DNA of 50,351 nt. It comes from a virus. The stretch spans positions 1-50,351 of IMG/VR virus record IMGVR_UViG_3300025325_000036. One strand, written 5' to 3'. Under the pieces are notes generated by a model. That model saw only the letters and a list, made by a program, of their open reading frames with translations. It was not told where the DNA came from and searched no databases. Both the position numbers and the translations under genes were made by a program. Shown here in pieces: positions 39,414 to 46,680 of this stretch (the first letter of the stretch is position 1; each line of letters opens with the position of its first letter).

Positions 39414-40292
39414 ATGAAAACCCAGCAGGCCCGGGTCGCCTTCGCCGAGCACATCACGGGGTTCTGGAAGGCCGGGGCGGAATACGGGAAGCCCCACGGG
39501 CTCGCCTCGCTGCTGGTCCCGGTCGAGTTTTTGACCACGCTCCGGCCCTCCGGTCGGCTGTCGCTGCTGGTGCACCCCACCGCCGCTCCAGCCTTCCAGG
39601 CCCTGGCGTCGGTGCTGCTGTTCCACGACTACGCCATCCGGGAGTGGGCGTCGGGCACCCTGGCCTGGCGCAACATCACCGGCGCCTCTCGAGCGCGGAT
39701 CGACGAGCAGGTGCGCACTCAGCGCCCGCTGGCGACCTCGCTGCATGCCCACGGGGTGGCGGTGGACCTCAATCCGTCGGTCAACCCCTACGGGTCCACC
39801 CGCACCGACATGTCCGCCGAGATGGTCACCCACGCCCTGGGCATCCGGACCGCCGCCGGCGCCCGGGTGTTCGTGTGGGGCCGGGACTTCCGAGACCCGA
39901 TGCACTGGCAGGCCACCGCCGTGGCGACCCGGGCCGAGCTGGAGGCGGGGATCGAATCGCAGACCGTCCCCGGCTGGTCGCGGTACCTATCCTGGGCGGG
40001 AGAGCAGGAGGACGAGTTGACGCTGCGCAAGGGCGACAGGAACGAGCTGGTGGGGTTCTACCAGGCGGCGCTGAACGCCTGGCCGAACCGTCCCTTCCAG
40101 CTCCTGGCCGAGGACGACGTGTTCGGCGACGCCATGGAGGCGGCGGTTCGGGCCTACCAGGCGGCGGCTCGGGTGGAGCAGACGGGGGTCATCTCGGGCG
40201 CCCTGGCCCCGGTGCTGGCCCGCTATCACCCCGAGATTTCAGGCGGCGCCCCGCACAGCCATGCGGGCACCGCCGCCGTGACGGTGTCCTGA
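39414..40292 (+). CDS. Endolysin: M15 (VanY-like) peptidase plus peptidoglycan-binding domain
   Basis: The first 170 residues of this 292-aa protein are an M15-type L,D/D,D-peptidase with S109-x-H111-x-x-G114-x-A116-x-D118, and a third ligand H164 in P-M-H-W. From about residue 200 a peptidoglycan-binding domain follows: L-R-K-G-D-R-N-E-L-V...Y-Q-A-A-L-N, V-F-G-D-A-M-E-A-A-V-R-A-Y-Q. It cleaves cross-link peptides at lysis. It has no signal peptide, so it needs a holin. ATG 39414. Confidence 0.85.
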   Translation: MKTQQARVAFAEHITGFWKAGAEYGKPHGLASLLVPVEFLTTLRPSGRLSLLVHPTAAPAFQALASVLLFHDYAIREWASGTLAWRNITGASRARIDEQVRTQRPLATSLHAHGVAVDLNPSVNPYGSTRTDMSAEMVTHALGIRTAAGARVFVWGRDFRDPMHWQATAVATRAELEAGIESQTVPGWSRYLSWAGEQEDELTLRKGDRNELVGFYQAALNAWPNRPFQLLAEDDVFGDAMEAAVRAYQAAARVEQTGVISGALAPVLARYHPEISGGAPHSHAGTAAVTVS

Positions 40293-40307
40293 TCAAAGGA
40301 GGTCGAG

Positions 40308-40688
40308 ATGATGAGGTATCTGCAGGTCGTGGCCGAGCCGGGGGTGGTGTCCGCCGCCGTGGTGGTGGGCATCGTCCACGCCCTCGGCTCAATAATCAAA
40401 CAGGCGGTGGCCCGAGTGCGGGCCTGGTGGCCGAAGTTGGACGGGGGCTGGGTGACCGCCTTCGCCATCGGTGTCGGCACCCTGGCGTCATTTCTGTTCT
40501 CGCTCCGGGTCGCCAGCGCCATCAACGAGCTGGTGTCATCGGCGGTGGGGTCACAGATCACCCTCCGGGCCCTGCCGGAGGCGGTTGAGTACCTGATCGC
40601 TGGCACCTGGATAGCCCTGCGGGCGGGGTTCCTGGCCGACCAGCAGGCCGCCAGCACGCTAACCCTCCCGGTCGTCGGCCAGGACTAG
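40308..40688 (+). CDS. Holin candidate, 126 aa
   Basis: It lies just after the endolysin with an excellent AAAGGAGGT and ATG-ATG. It has an N-terminal hydrophobic segment (V-V-S-A-A-V-V-V-G-I-V-H-A-L), a second one (V-T-A-F-A-I-G-V-G-T-L-A-S-F-L-F-S-L), and a third weaker one near I-A-G-T-W-I-A-L-R. The topology and place fit a holin. A strong terminator hairpin follows. Confidence 0.65.
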   Translation: MMRYLQVVAEPGVVSAAVVVGIVHALGSIIKQAVARVRAWWPKLDGGWVTAFAIGVGTLASFLFSLRVASAINELVSSAVGSQITLRALPEAVEYLIAGTWIALRAGFLADQQAASTLTLPVVGQD

Positions 40689-40734
40689 GCTTCAGCGCCT
40701 ACGGCTGGGCTCCTCCGGGGGCTCGTCGTTCCCA

Positions 40735-40769
40735 CCGGGGGGCCCGCCTTAAGCAAGCGGGCCCCCCGG
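40735..40769 (+). terminator. Strong GC hairpin terminator after lysis genes
   Basis: A perfect 13-bp stem (40735-40747 / 40757-40769) encloses a 9-nt loop, followed by TAATTAT. It ends the lysis operon and insulates it from the promoter that begins 12 bases later. Confidence 0.8.
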
Positions 40770-40780
40770 CTAATTATCGG

Positions 40781-40809
40781 TTGACGCGCTGCCCACCCCG
40801 TGGTACAGT
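40781..40809 (+). promoter_or_regulatory. SigA-like promoter P4 (TTGACG-17-TACAGT), leaderless
   Basis: TTGACG (40781-40786), a 17-bp spacer ending GTGG, and TACAGT (40804-40809) are followed by six bases and ATG 40816, the gene start. There is no room for a Shine-Dalgarno sequence, so translation from the transcript's 5' end is the simplest reading. Confidence 0.8.
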
Positions 40810-40815
40810 GTCGGC

Positions 40816-41148
40816 ATGGGAACGACGCTGAAATCCTACGCCGGAATTCTGACCTGGCGGGTCGACCTAAACCTCATCGATCTGGCCGTGCGCCGGTGCT
40901 TAGAGGCGGTGCGTCTGGTGCGGGTGGGCGACCCCTTCTCCTGGTTCGAGGCCGAATTGATGCGCATGGCCGAGCCCGACGGCGACGACGCCGCCCGGCT
41001 GGCCTATTGGGCCTGTCACCGCATTCCCTCCGGCATCGGGCTGGGGCTGGCGCATCGGGCCTACGACTGGGAGCGCAGCCGGGCCACGGTGGCGGTGCTG
41101 CTGCGGCTGCGGCGCCGACGCTTGCGGGTCCGCGCGGAGCGGTTATGA
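40816..41148 (+). CDS. Hypothetical protein from a leaderless transcript, 110 aa
   Basis: It starts MGTTLKSYAG, where ATG-GGA-ACG-ACG is the shared start element of this phage's promoters. The product is helical, with a Leu/Arg-rich N-terminal half (D-L-A-V-R-R-C-L-E-A-V-R-L-V), W-F-E-A-E-L-M-R-M and a C-terminal Arg-rich helix. No family is recognised. It opens the accessory operon after the terminator. Confidence 0.65.
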   Translation: MGTTLKSYAGILTWRVDLNLIDLAVRRCLEAVRLVRVGDPFSWFEAELMRMAEPDGDDAARLAYWACHRIPSGIGLGLAHRAYDWERSRATVAVLLRLRRRRLRVRAERL

Positions 41149-41555
41149 CCAGCCGGCACTCCGAGCAGTTCCTGCGGGCGACCCTGGCCCGCTACTACGA
41201 CGCCGAGGCCGGCCGGCTGCTGGAGGTGAGCCGCGAGCGGGCCCGGCAGATGCGGCTCGAGATGGGCGTGCCGCGTCCCCCCGACCGCCGGTCGGTGACC
41301 CGCAAGCGGGTGGTGGAGCTGCTGCGCCAGGGGGTAGCTCCCAAGGTGGTGGCCCGGGCGGTGGGGCACGACCCCAGCTGGGTCCGCAAGATCGGGCGGG
41401 CGGCGGGGTGGAAACCCCGGCCGGCCGCGCTGGCCCCCTGCGGAACTCGGGCCGCCTACGAGCGGCATCGGCGCCGGGGGGAAGCGGTAGACGTTGAGTG
41501 CAACGCCGCCAACAACGCGCGGCGACGGGAACGACGACGAGGAGGTGCGAGGTGA
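41145..41555 (+). CDS. HTH DNA-binding protein with C-terminal Cys motif
   Basis: This 136-aa basic protein has two HTH-like helices: V-S-R-E-R-A-R-Q-M-R-L-E-M-G-V and V-V-E-L-L-R-Q-G-V-A-P-K-V-V-A-R-A-V-G...W-V-R-K-I. The C-terminus, A-P-C-G-T-R-A-A-Y-E-R-H-R-R-R-G-E, resembles a motif common in actinophage regulators, which usually has CxxC after it; here only a single later Cys is left (E-C-N-A-A-N-N). It could be a transcription regulator of this operon. Confidence 0.6.
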   Translation: MTSRHSEQFLRATLARYYDAEAGRLLEVSRERARQMRLEMGVPRPPDRRSVTRKRVVELLRQGVAPKVVARAVGHDPSWVRKIGRAAGWKPRPAALAPCGTRAAYERHRRRGEAVDVECNAANNARRRERRRGGAR

Positions 41556-41761
41556 CGACCGGGGAGCTTTCCCTGTTGCGCTGCGGAGCCTGCGGGGGAC
41601 TGACGTTCGAGGTGCACGACTGGTCCGCCATGACGGGCCGGTGCACCGCCTGCGGCGAGTCTTGCGGGGCGTGTCGGGGTTCGGGCTGGGTGTGGGTGGC
41701 CGGGCCGGAAACGGGCGACGCCGTCCCCGAGGTCTGCCCCCACCTGCTGGTGCGGTCGTGA
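41552..41761 (+). CDS. Zinc-ribbon protein, 69 aa
   Basis: It has R-C-G-A-C-G-G and, later, R-C-T-A-C-G-E-S-C-G-A-C-R-G-S-G, so several CxxC pairs that fit one or two zinc ribbons. GTG 41552 follows GAGGAGGT, preceded by GGGAACGACG as at other starts. Function is unknown; such small zinc proteins often bind host regulators or nucleic acid. Confidence 0.6.
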   Translation: MTTGELSLLRCGACGGLTFEVHDWSAMTGRCTACGESCGACRGSGWVWVAGPETGDAVPEVCPHLLVRS

Positions 41762-41976
41762 GCGGCCGGGCCATCATGTGGGCGGGCGTGCTGGGCACCT
41801 ACCTCTGGCTGGCGGTCCTGACCGGGCGGCTGCTGCGCGACCGCATTCGGGCCCGCCTGTTCGATCGTCTGTGCGAGGGCTGCGAGGTACGCCCCTGGCG
41901 GGTGGCGCTGGAGGATGCCGGCGAGCTGTGGTGGCTGTGCACCGGCTGCGCCGAGGCTTGGTCGGTGAAGCCGTGA
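41758..41976 (+). CDS. Membrane-anchored zinc-binding protein, 72 aa
   Basis: It has one N-terminal membrane helix (I-M-W-A-G-V-L-G-T-Y-L-W-L-A-V-L), followed by basic residues and a C-terminal C-E-G-C-E-V...W-W-L-C-T-G-C-A-E, giving a CxxC...CxxC zinc ribbon on the cytoplasmic side. GTG overlaps the previous stop. Function is unknown. Confidence 0.55.
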   Translation: MSGRAIMWAGVLGTYLWLAVLTGRLLRDRIRARLFDRLCEGCEVRPWRVALEDAGELWWLCTGCAEAWSVKP

Positions 41977-42236
41977 GCCAGGCCAGCCTGATACTGGGGA
42001 TGCTGTGGCGGGCCGGCCCCCGGGGCGTCTGCACCCGGGAGCTGCTGGAGCGGAGGATGCCCCGGTACGCCGCCCGCATTCACGACCTGCGGCGCCGGGG
42101 CCACGCCATCATCACCATGGACTGCGACGACCTCGATCACGGTCACCGCACCCGCCAGGTGCGCTACGTGTTCACGCCGCCCGGGCCGCCGATACTGCCG
42201 GCGGGGGCGCTGGCAGTCAGGTTGTCCCAGCCGTGA
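41973..42236 (+). CDS. Small winged-helix protein, 87 aa
   Basis: It has I-L-G-M-L-W-R-A-G-P-R-G-V-C-T-R-E-L-L-E-R-R-M, then R-Y-A-A-R-I-H-D-L-R-R-R-G-H-A-I, which reads as helix-turn-helix plus wing and resembles small phage HTH proteins annotated in late accessory regions. It is probably DNA-binding. GTG 41973 overlaps the upstream stop. Confidence 0.6.
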   Translation: MSQASLILGMLWRAGPRGVCTRELLERRMPRYAARIHDLRRRGHAIITMDCDDLDHGHRTRQVRYVFTPPGPPILPAGALAVRLSQP

Positions 42237-42469
42237 GGTGGTCGCTGCTGCTGTGGCCCTTGGTCGGGCTGCTCACCCTCGTCACCGCGATCGGCATATT
42301 CATAATCCTGGGCGTCGCCTTTAGGTGGGCGGTCGGGGGGTTCACCGGGAGGCGGGGACGGGACCACTGGCTGCCGGACGTCATGACGGGCTGCGGGGTC
42401 GTCGTCGCTCTGGTCCTGCTGGGCGTCCTCGGCGGCCTCGTGGTCGGCAGCCTGATGGGGCCCGGGTGA
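42233..42469 (+). CDS. Two-TM membrane protein, 78 aa
   Basis: It has two long hydrophobic segments: L-L-L-W-P-L-V-G-L-L-T-L-V-T-A-I-G-I-F and C-G-V-V-V-A-L-V-L-L-G-V-L-G-G-L-V. They are separated by a basic loop with F-T-G-R-R-G-R-D-H-W. It is coupled to its neighbours by overlapping codons. Function is unknown. Confidence 0.55.
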   Translation: MRWSLLLWPLVGLLTLVTAIGIFIILGVAFRWAVGGFTGRRGRDHWLPDVMTGCGVVVALVLLGVLGGLVVGSLMGPG

Positions 42470-43089
42470 CCTGTCCATACCGCAAGCGCACCTGCGCGCC
42501 GGTGTCCGTGGTCGGGGCCGCCGGCCTTCTGTACGACCTGTGGACCACCGCCGAGGTCTGGCTGCACCGCCACGACCATCGCCGGTGCTTGCCGGCGGGC
42601 GCCGGTTGGTGGCACCCCGACGATGATCCCGTTGATCTGCACCTGGAGCCGGAGGTTTACACCTACGCCCGACACCCCCTGCAGCTGCGGTGGCCCGGGG
42701 CCTGGCGGGTGGTGGCGTCGTCGCTGTTGCTGGTCAAGACCAGCCGGCACCAGGTCGAACTGGTGACCGAGGCGCTGTTCCGGCGCTACGCCGAGCCGGT
42801 GGACCTGCGGATGGCGGAGGGTGAGCTAGAGCGGCTGCTGGGACCCCTGGGCCTGGCCGCCAACCGGGCCCGCTACCTGCGGGCGATGGGCCTGGCCTGG
42901 CATCAGTTGGTTGAACCCCTGGGCGTGAGGCCGCCGGCGGAGTTCGTGGCGGGCCTGCCCGGCTGCGGCCCCTACGTGGTCCAGGCCTATCGCATCTTCG
43001 CCCTGGGGGAGAACCTTGAGCCGGAGACGGTGGGCGACCCCGTGCTGCGGCTGCACCTGGAGTTGCGGCGGGCTAGGGTGCCGCGGTGA
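42466..43089 (+). CDS. HhH-GPD DNA-glycosylase-fold protein lacking the usual catalytic Asp
   Basis: From residue 75 this 207-aa protein matches the helix-hairpin-helix GPD superfamily of base-excision glycosylases: W-R-V-V-A-S-S-L-L-L-V-K-T-S, L-G-L-A-A-N-R-A-R-Y-L, and the hairpin F-V-A-G-L-P-G-C-G-P-Y-V-V-Q-A-Y-R-I-F (161-178). MBD4-like relatives have Asp in G-x-Y-x-x-D-A-Y-R-I-F; here it is Gln173. An Asp further on (V-G-D-P) may or may not replace it. It may be a binding-only protein for modified or mismatched bases, or a divergent enzyme. GTG 42466. Confidence 0.65.
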   Translation: MTCPYRKRTCAPVSVVGAAGLLYDLWTTAEVWLHRHDHRRCLPAGAGWWHPDDDPVDLHLEPEVYTYARHPLQLRWPGAWRVVASSLLLVKTSRHQVELVTEALFRRYAEPVDLRMAEGELERLLGPLGLAANRARYLRAMGLAWHQLVEPLGVRPPAEFVAGLPGCGPYVVQAYRIFALGENLEPETVGDPVLRLHLELRRARVPR

Positions 43090-43607
43090 CCCGACGGCAT
43101 CTGAACAACCGCGTGCCACGACACAAGCGTGTGTCCAAACGGGAGCGGGATGCTCGGGCGCTGGCCTTCGCCGCCACCCTGCTGCAGAGGGCCCTGGCGG
43201 GGGGGCATACGGTGGTGGGCGTCTTCCCGGTGGAGGGTGGCGGAGTTTCCTATCACTTCGCTTACACGGTGGGCCGGTGCCTGCGGGGCTGGCCCGAGCT
43301 GATCGCCACCGGCGTTTCCAACCTGGGCGACGCGCTGCTGAACTGGGTCGACGCTCACTGGGATGCTCACCCCGGCCCGGGGGTCCGCTGGCCGGTGTCC
43401 GAGGGCGCCATCATGACCGTGCCGGTGCCCGAGGACCAGCGTGACGACCACCTGACCATGGTGCAATCGCTGCGGTTCGGGCCGGGCGTGCCGGCGGACT
43501 GGTCCGCCTTGCAGGTGGTGTGGCGGACCGACGCCGGCCTGTGGCCCTGGGACCTCTCGGACCCGACCCTGCCGGTGCTGGCCGGCCCGGACTGGCGGCC
43601 GGCGTGA
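43086..43607 (+). CDS. DUF4262-like protein
   Basis: This 173-aa protein has G-V-S-Y-H-F-A-Y-T-V-G-R, W-P-E-L-I-A-T-G-V-S, V-Q-S-L-R-F and L-Q-V-V-W-R-T-D-A-G-L-W-P-W-D, which follow the DUF4262 pattern (FAYT+GL...HPEL...LQ+VWPD..G.WPWD). DUF4262 proteins are widespread in actinobacteria and their phages; the function is not known. It is coupled to the glycosyltransferase gene. Confidence 0.75.
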   Translation: MTRRHLNNRVPRHKRVSKRERDARALAFAATLLQRALAGGHTVVGVFPVEGGGVSYHFAYTVGRCLRGWPELIATGVSNLGDALLNWVDAHWDAHPGPGVRWPVSEGAIMTVPVPEDQRDDHLTMVQSLRFGPGVPADWSALQVVWRTDAGLWPWDLSDPTLPVLAGPDWRPA

Positions 43608-44410
43608 CCATCACGGCGGAGGCCGTTCACGGCGGCGACATCGTGCGCCTCTCAGAGGAGGAAAAACGCGCTCTGGTCGAATCGTTTGAGGTCGACCCCC
43701 GATCTCGTCCCCCCGAGTTGTCGGTCTGCTGCCCCACCCGGGGCCGCCCCGACGCCTTCGGCGCCATGGTGGAATCGGCGTTCCTAGACCCGGGGGCGCG
43801 GGTGGAGGTGGTGGCGTACGTGGACGATGATGACCCGGCGCTGGACCTCTACCGCTCGGTGGTCGCCGGCTGGGCCGAGGTGCGCCTGGTGGTGGGGCCC
43901 CGCCAGGTGCTGAGCGGGTGCTGGAACGACTGCGCCGCCGTCGCCCGGGCCCCGTTGCTCATGCTGGGCGCCGACGACCTGCGCTTCCGCACCTGGGGCT
44001 GGGCCGACGTGTTCAGCCGTACCTTCGCCGCCTTGCCCGATCGCATCGCCTACGCCTACGGGCGGGACGGCCACTGGGACCGCGTGCTGGGCACCCACGG
44101 GGTGGTCAGCACGGCTTGGGTTGAGGCGGTGGGGTACTTCTGCCCCCCCCACTTCGGCTACGACTACAACGACGCCTGGCTGCACGAGGTGGCGCGGGAG
44201 GTGGGCCGGGCCGTCTACCTGCCCTCGGTGCTGACCGAGCACATGCACCCGGCCTTCGGCAAGGGTGCCTGGGACCAGACCCACGCCGACCGGGCCCGCT
44301 GGGGCCCCCAGGAGGCCATGGACCTGCTGTACGGCTCGCTGGTGGTCGAGCGGCAGGCCGACGCCCGCAAGCTGCTGACGGCGATGGGCGACCCGTTGGA
44401 CGGTGACTGA
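43604..44410 (+). CDS. GT-A-type glycosyltransferase
   Basis: This 268-aa protein has L-S-V-C-C-P-T-R-G-R-P-D-A-F (the start of GT-A folds), V-V-A-Y-V-D-D-D-D-P, a G-C-W-N-D segment, and M-L-G-A-D-D-L-R-F (DxD-type divalent-metal site), followed by an acceptor region with F-G-Y-D-Y-N-D-A-W-L. It probably uses a nucleotide-sugar. With the methyltransferase and dehydrogenase that follow it forms a sugar-decoration cluster; the acceptor is not known. Confidence 0.75.
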   Translation: MTITAEAVHGGDIVRLSEEEKRALVESFEVDPRSRPPELSVCCPTRGRPDAFGAMVESAFLDPGARVEVVAYVDDDDPALDLYRSVVAGWAEVRLVVGPRQVLSGCWNDCAAVARAPLLMLGADDLRFRTWGWADVFSRTFAALPDRIAYAYGRDGHWDRVLGTHGVVSTAWVEAVGYFCPPHFGYDYNDAWLHEVAREVGRAVYLPSVLTEHMHPAFGKGAWDQTHADRARWGPQEAMDLLYGSLVVERQADARKLLTAMGDPLDGD

Positions 44411-44512
44411 GGAGGTCGCCTGAGTTAACAAATAGGTCAAAAGTCGAACGAAATTGTGAAGGAGAAATGACCGAATGCTTGAGCGCTCAGCTGTTGTGAG
44501 GGTGGGTTCCTG
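44411..44512 (+). promoter_or_regulatory. Low-GC intergenic stretch with a possible leader peptide
   Basis: It is clearly poorer in GC than its surroundings (TTAACAAATAGGTC and AAAGTCGAACGAAATTG). It includes GAAGGAG-AA-ATG (44467), which would open a 10-codon peptide, and overlapping short frames running into ATG 44513. This may be a promoter or translational control region for the methyltransferase-dehydrogenase pair. No clear -35/-10 pair is visible. Confidence 0.35.
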
Positions 44513-45091
44513 ATGGGCTCGGACGCCTATCTCCTGGTCGACCGGGCGCCGTCCGGCGCGCTGCTGCTGGAGGTGGGAACCGGGCGTTGGTCCACGCCGC
44601 AGCTGGCCCGTTTCGCCGAGGCGCGGGGCACGGCGCTGTTCACCGTTGACCCGAACTCCCAGGCGCTCCTGTGGGCCGCGGAATTTCGGGCGGCGGTGCC
44701 GGTGCTGGCGCGGGCCGAGGCGTGGCTGCCGCCCATGCGATACCTGGCCTTCGGCTTCGCCTGGCTGGACGGGTCCGACTGGCCCTACCCGGACCTGCTC
44801 CCCGGCTACGAGCGGGACGTGCGGCTGCGGTACGAGGAGCTGGGCCTGGAATATTCGGCGGAGGCCTCCGCCGCCTCGCACCTGGCGATCGCTCGAGCCC
44901 TGGCGCCCATGCTGGTGCCCGGCGCCGTGGTGGTCTTCGACGACACCTGGTTCGGGGATTGGGGCGGGCCTGACCTTGACGGCAAGGGTCGTGACGCGGT
45001 GCCCTACCTGCTGGGCCAGGGATTGGCGTTGTTCGACGATGTTCCCGACGGGCCCGGCCACCAGGGCTACGTGGCGCTGGTGGTGCCATGA
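44513..45091 (+). CDS. SAM-dependent methyltransferase-like protein
   Basis: This 192-aa protein begins with a sugar/antibiotic-methyltransferase-like pattern: L-L-L-E-V-G-T-G-R-W-S-T, then L-F-T-V-D-P-N, and later V-V-V-F-D-D-T-W-F (metal-binding Asp pair) near residue 145. It fits class I methyltransferases of the type acting on sugars or small hydroxyl groups. ATG 44513; it is coupled to the dehydrogenase gene. Confidence 0.6.
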   Translation: MGSDAYLLVDRAPSGALLLEVGTGRWSTPQLARFAEARGTALFTVDPNSQALLWAAEFRAAVPVLARAEAWLPPMRYLAFGFAWLDGSDWPYPDLLPGYERDVRLRYEELGLEYSAEASAASHLAIARALAPMLVPGAVVVFDDTWFGDWGGPDLDGKGRDAVPYLLGQGLALFDDVPDGPGHQGYVALVVP

Positions 45092-46386
45092 GGATCGGGT
45101 GGATCGGGCTGGGTCGCCTGGGGCTGCCCTGCGCCGCCGTGCTGGCGACCCGGCACCGGGTGCGGGGCTACGACCCGCGGAAGCCGGCGCTCGGTCCCTG
45201 GGAGGCGGGGCTGGGCGACCTGTTGGACGAGGTGGGGTTGCCGCCCGCCACCTTCGGCCACATCATGCGAGAGGTCCTGGACGGCACCACTCGACAGGAG
45301 TACTTGGTCTCCGTTGACTCGCCGGCTGAGGCGGTCGAGGGCGTCGATGCCGTGTTCGTGGCGGTGCAGACCCCGCACGAGCCGGCGCTGGACGGCACCC
45401 ATCCCGACGATGGTACCCGGGCGGACTTCGAGTACGGGTACCTGTTGCAGGCGGTGCGGGAGGTGGTGCCGCACATGAAGCCCGGGGCAGCTCTGGTCAT
45501 CGTTTCCACCGTGCTGCCCGGCACCACCGAGCGGCTGATCCGGCCGCTGGTGCCGCCCTGGGTCACCCTGGTCTACTCGCCGAGCTTCATCGCCCTGGGC
45601 TCCGCCATAGCCGACTACCGCAACCCTGAGGTCATCCTGTGTGGGTCTTCATCCGCCGATCGCGAGCGGGCCGTGGGCGTGCTGTGGGAGGTCTTCGACG
45701 GGGTGGTGCAAGGCGGTCCTGGGCACCTGATCTACGCCTGCTCGATTCCCTCGGCTGAGCTGGCAAAGGTGGCGTACAACACGTTCATCGGGGCCAAGCT
45801 GGCCTTCGCCAACACCGTGGCGCAGCTGGCCGACGCCACCGGGGCCGACGCCGACGAGGTGCTGGGGGTGGTGAAGCGGGCGACCGACCGGCTCATCTCC
45901 CCCGCCTACCTGTCGGCCGGCCTGGGCGACGGCGGGGCCTGCCACCCGCGGGACCAGCTGGCCCTGTCCTGGCTGGCCCGTCGCGTCGGGGCCTACGACC
46001 TGTTCTCGGACCTGATCGCCCAGCGCGAGGCGCACTCGGCCTGGATCGCCGACGTGGTGGCCCACTGGGCGAAGATGAGCGGGTTGCCGGTGGTGCTGTT
46101 GGGCACCGCCTACAAGGCCGGGTCCACCTTGGACGACGGCTCCCCCGCCCTGCTGCTGTTGAGCCAGATCGCCACTCGGTTGTCCGCGGCGGCGCAAGAC
46201 CCGCTGGTCTTCTCCGACCGGACCCTTCCCCCTTCCGGGACGGGGCGGGCGGTCTATGTGCTGGGGGTGGCCCATGAGGAGTACCGGGAGTTGGACCCGG
46301 TCCCGGGCTCGGTGGTCATCGACCTTTGGGGCATCGTCCCGGCGCGGCCGGGGGTCACCCTGGTGAGGCCGGGGAGGCGAGGATGA
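45088..46386 (+). CDS. UDP-glucose/GDP-mannose dehydrogenase family protein
   Basis: This 432-aa protein has an N-terminal Rossmann fold (I-G-W-I-G-L-G-R-L-G-L-P), a central dimerisation helix with E-L-A-K-V-A-Y-N-T-F (K227, N231), and the catalytic loop G-G-A-C-H-P-R-D with Cys285 (in place of G-G-S/A-C-F-P-K-D). This is the layout of NAD-dependent four-electron dehydrogenases that make nucleotide uronic acids. The C-terminal domain carries Y-K-A-G-S...G-S-P-A. The product would be a sugar donor for the glycosyltransferases nearby. Confidence 0.8.
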   Translation: MRIGWIGLGRLGLPCAAVLATRHRVRGYDPRKPALGPWEAGLGDLLDEVGLPPATFGHIMREVLDGTTRQEYLVSVDSPAEAVEGVDAVFVAVQTPHEPALDGTHPDDGTRADFEYGYLLQAVREVVPHMKPGAALVIVSTVLPGTTERLIRPLVPPWVTLVYSPSFIALGSAIADYRNPEVILCGSSSADRERAVGVLWEVFDGVVQGGPGHLIYACSIPSAELAKVAYNTFIGAKLAFANTVAQLADATGADADEVLGVVKRATDRLISPAYLSAGLGDGGACHPRDQLALSWLARRVGAYDLFSDLIAQREAHSAWIADVVAHWAKMSGLPVVLLGTAYKAGSTLDDGSPALLLLSQIATRLSAAAQDPLVFSDRTLPPSGTGRAVYVLGVAHEEYRELDPVPGSVVIDLWGIVPARPGVTLVRPGRRG

Positions 46387-46607
46387 AGGTTGTGCGTCGA
46401 TTGCTGGAGCGGTGGGCGGTGCTGTTCCTGACCCGGCAGTTCCCGGGCAAGGCGGTTCTGATTGGACGGTCACCGCCGGGCGGATGGTGGTACGCCCCTA
46501 CCGACCAGGAGCGACCTCGCGTGGCGGTGGGCACGCCGCCCAAGCCGGTCATGGAGTGGTCAGAGCGTCGTCTCCGTCGGTGGTTGAAGCGGCACCCACA
46601 GCCATGA
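46383..46607 (+). CDS. Small basic protein, 74 aa
   Basis: ATG 46383 overlaps the dehydrogenase stop. The product is basic, with a helical start (M-K-V-V-R-R-L-L-E-R-W-A-V-L-F-L) and a P-P-G-G-W-W-Y-A-P motif, then a Trp/Arg-rich end. No family is recognised. Confidence 0.55.
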   Translation: MKVVRRLLERWAVLFLTRQFPGKAVLIGRSPPGGWWYAPTDQERPRVAVGTPPKPVMEWSERRLRRWLKRHPQP

Positions 46608-46620
46608 CGTGGGATCGACC

Positions 46621-46641
46621 GGCATAGTATGCCCCCTTTTT
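46621..46641 (+). terminator. Palindrome followed by T-run (GGCATAGTATGCC...TTTTT)
   Basis: GGCAT-AGT-ATGCC (46621-46633) is an inverted repeat followed by C3T5 (46637-46641), a weak intrinsic-terminator layout. Because the palindrome is symmetric and contains a TATA-like centre, it could also be an operator. Confidence 0.45.
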
Positions 46642-46680
46642 CCACTATTCGGCGACGGGCCGGAGGGCGGGCGGCGGGAA

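Noticed and set aside
5585-44486. Ten-base inverted match CGCTCAAGCA (5587) / TGCTTGAGCG (44475) in the two low-GC gaps
   Set aside because: A ten-base match between two short AT-richer stretches could be chance, and there are no further copies to support a binding site.
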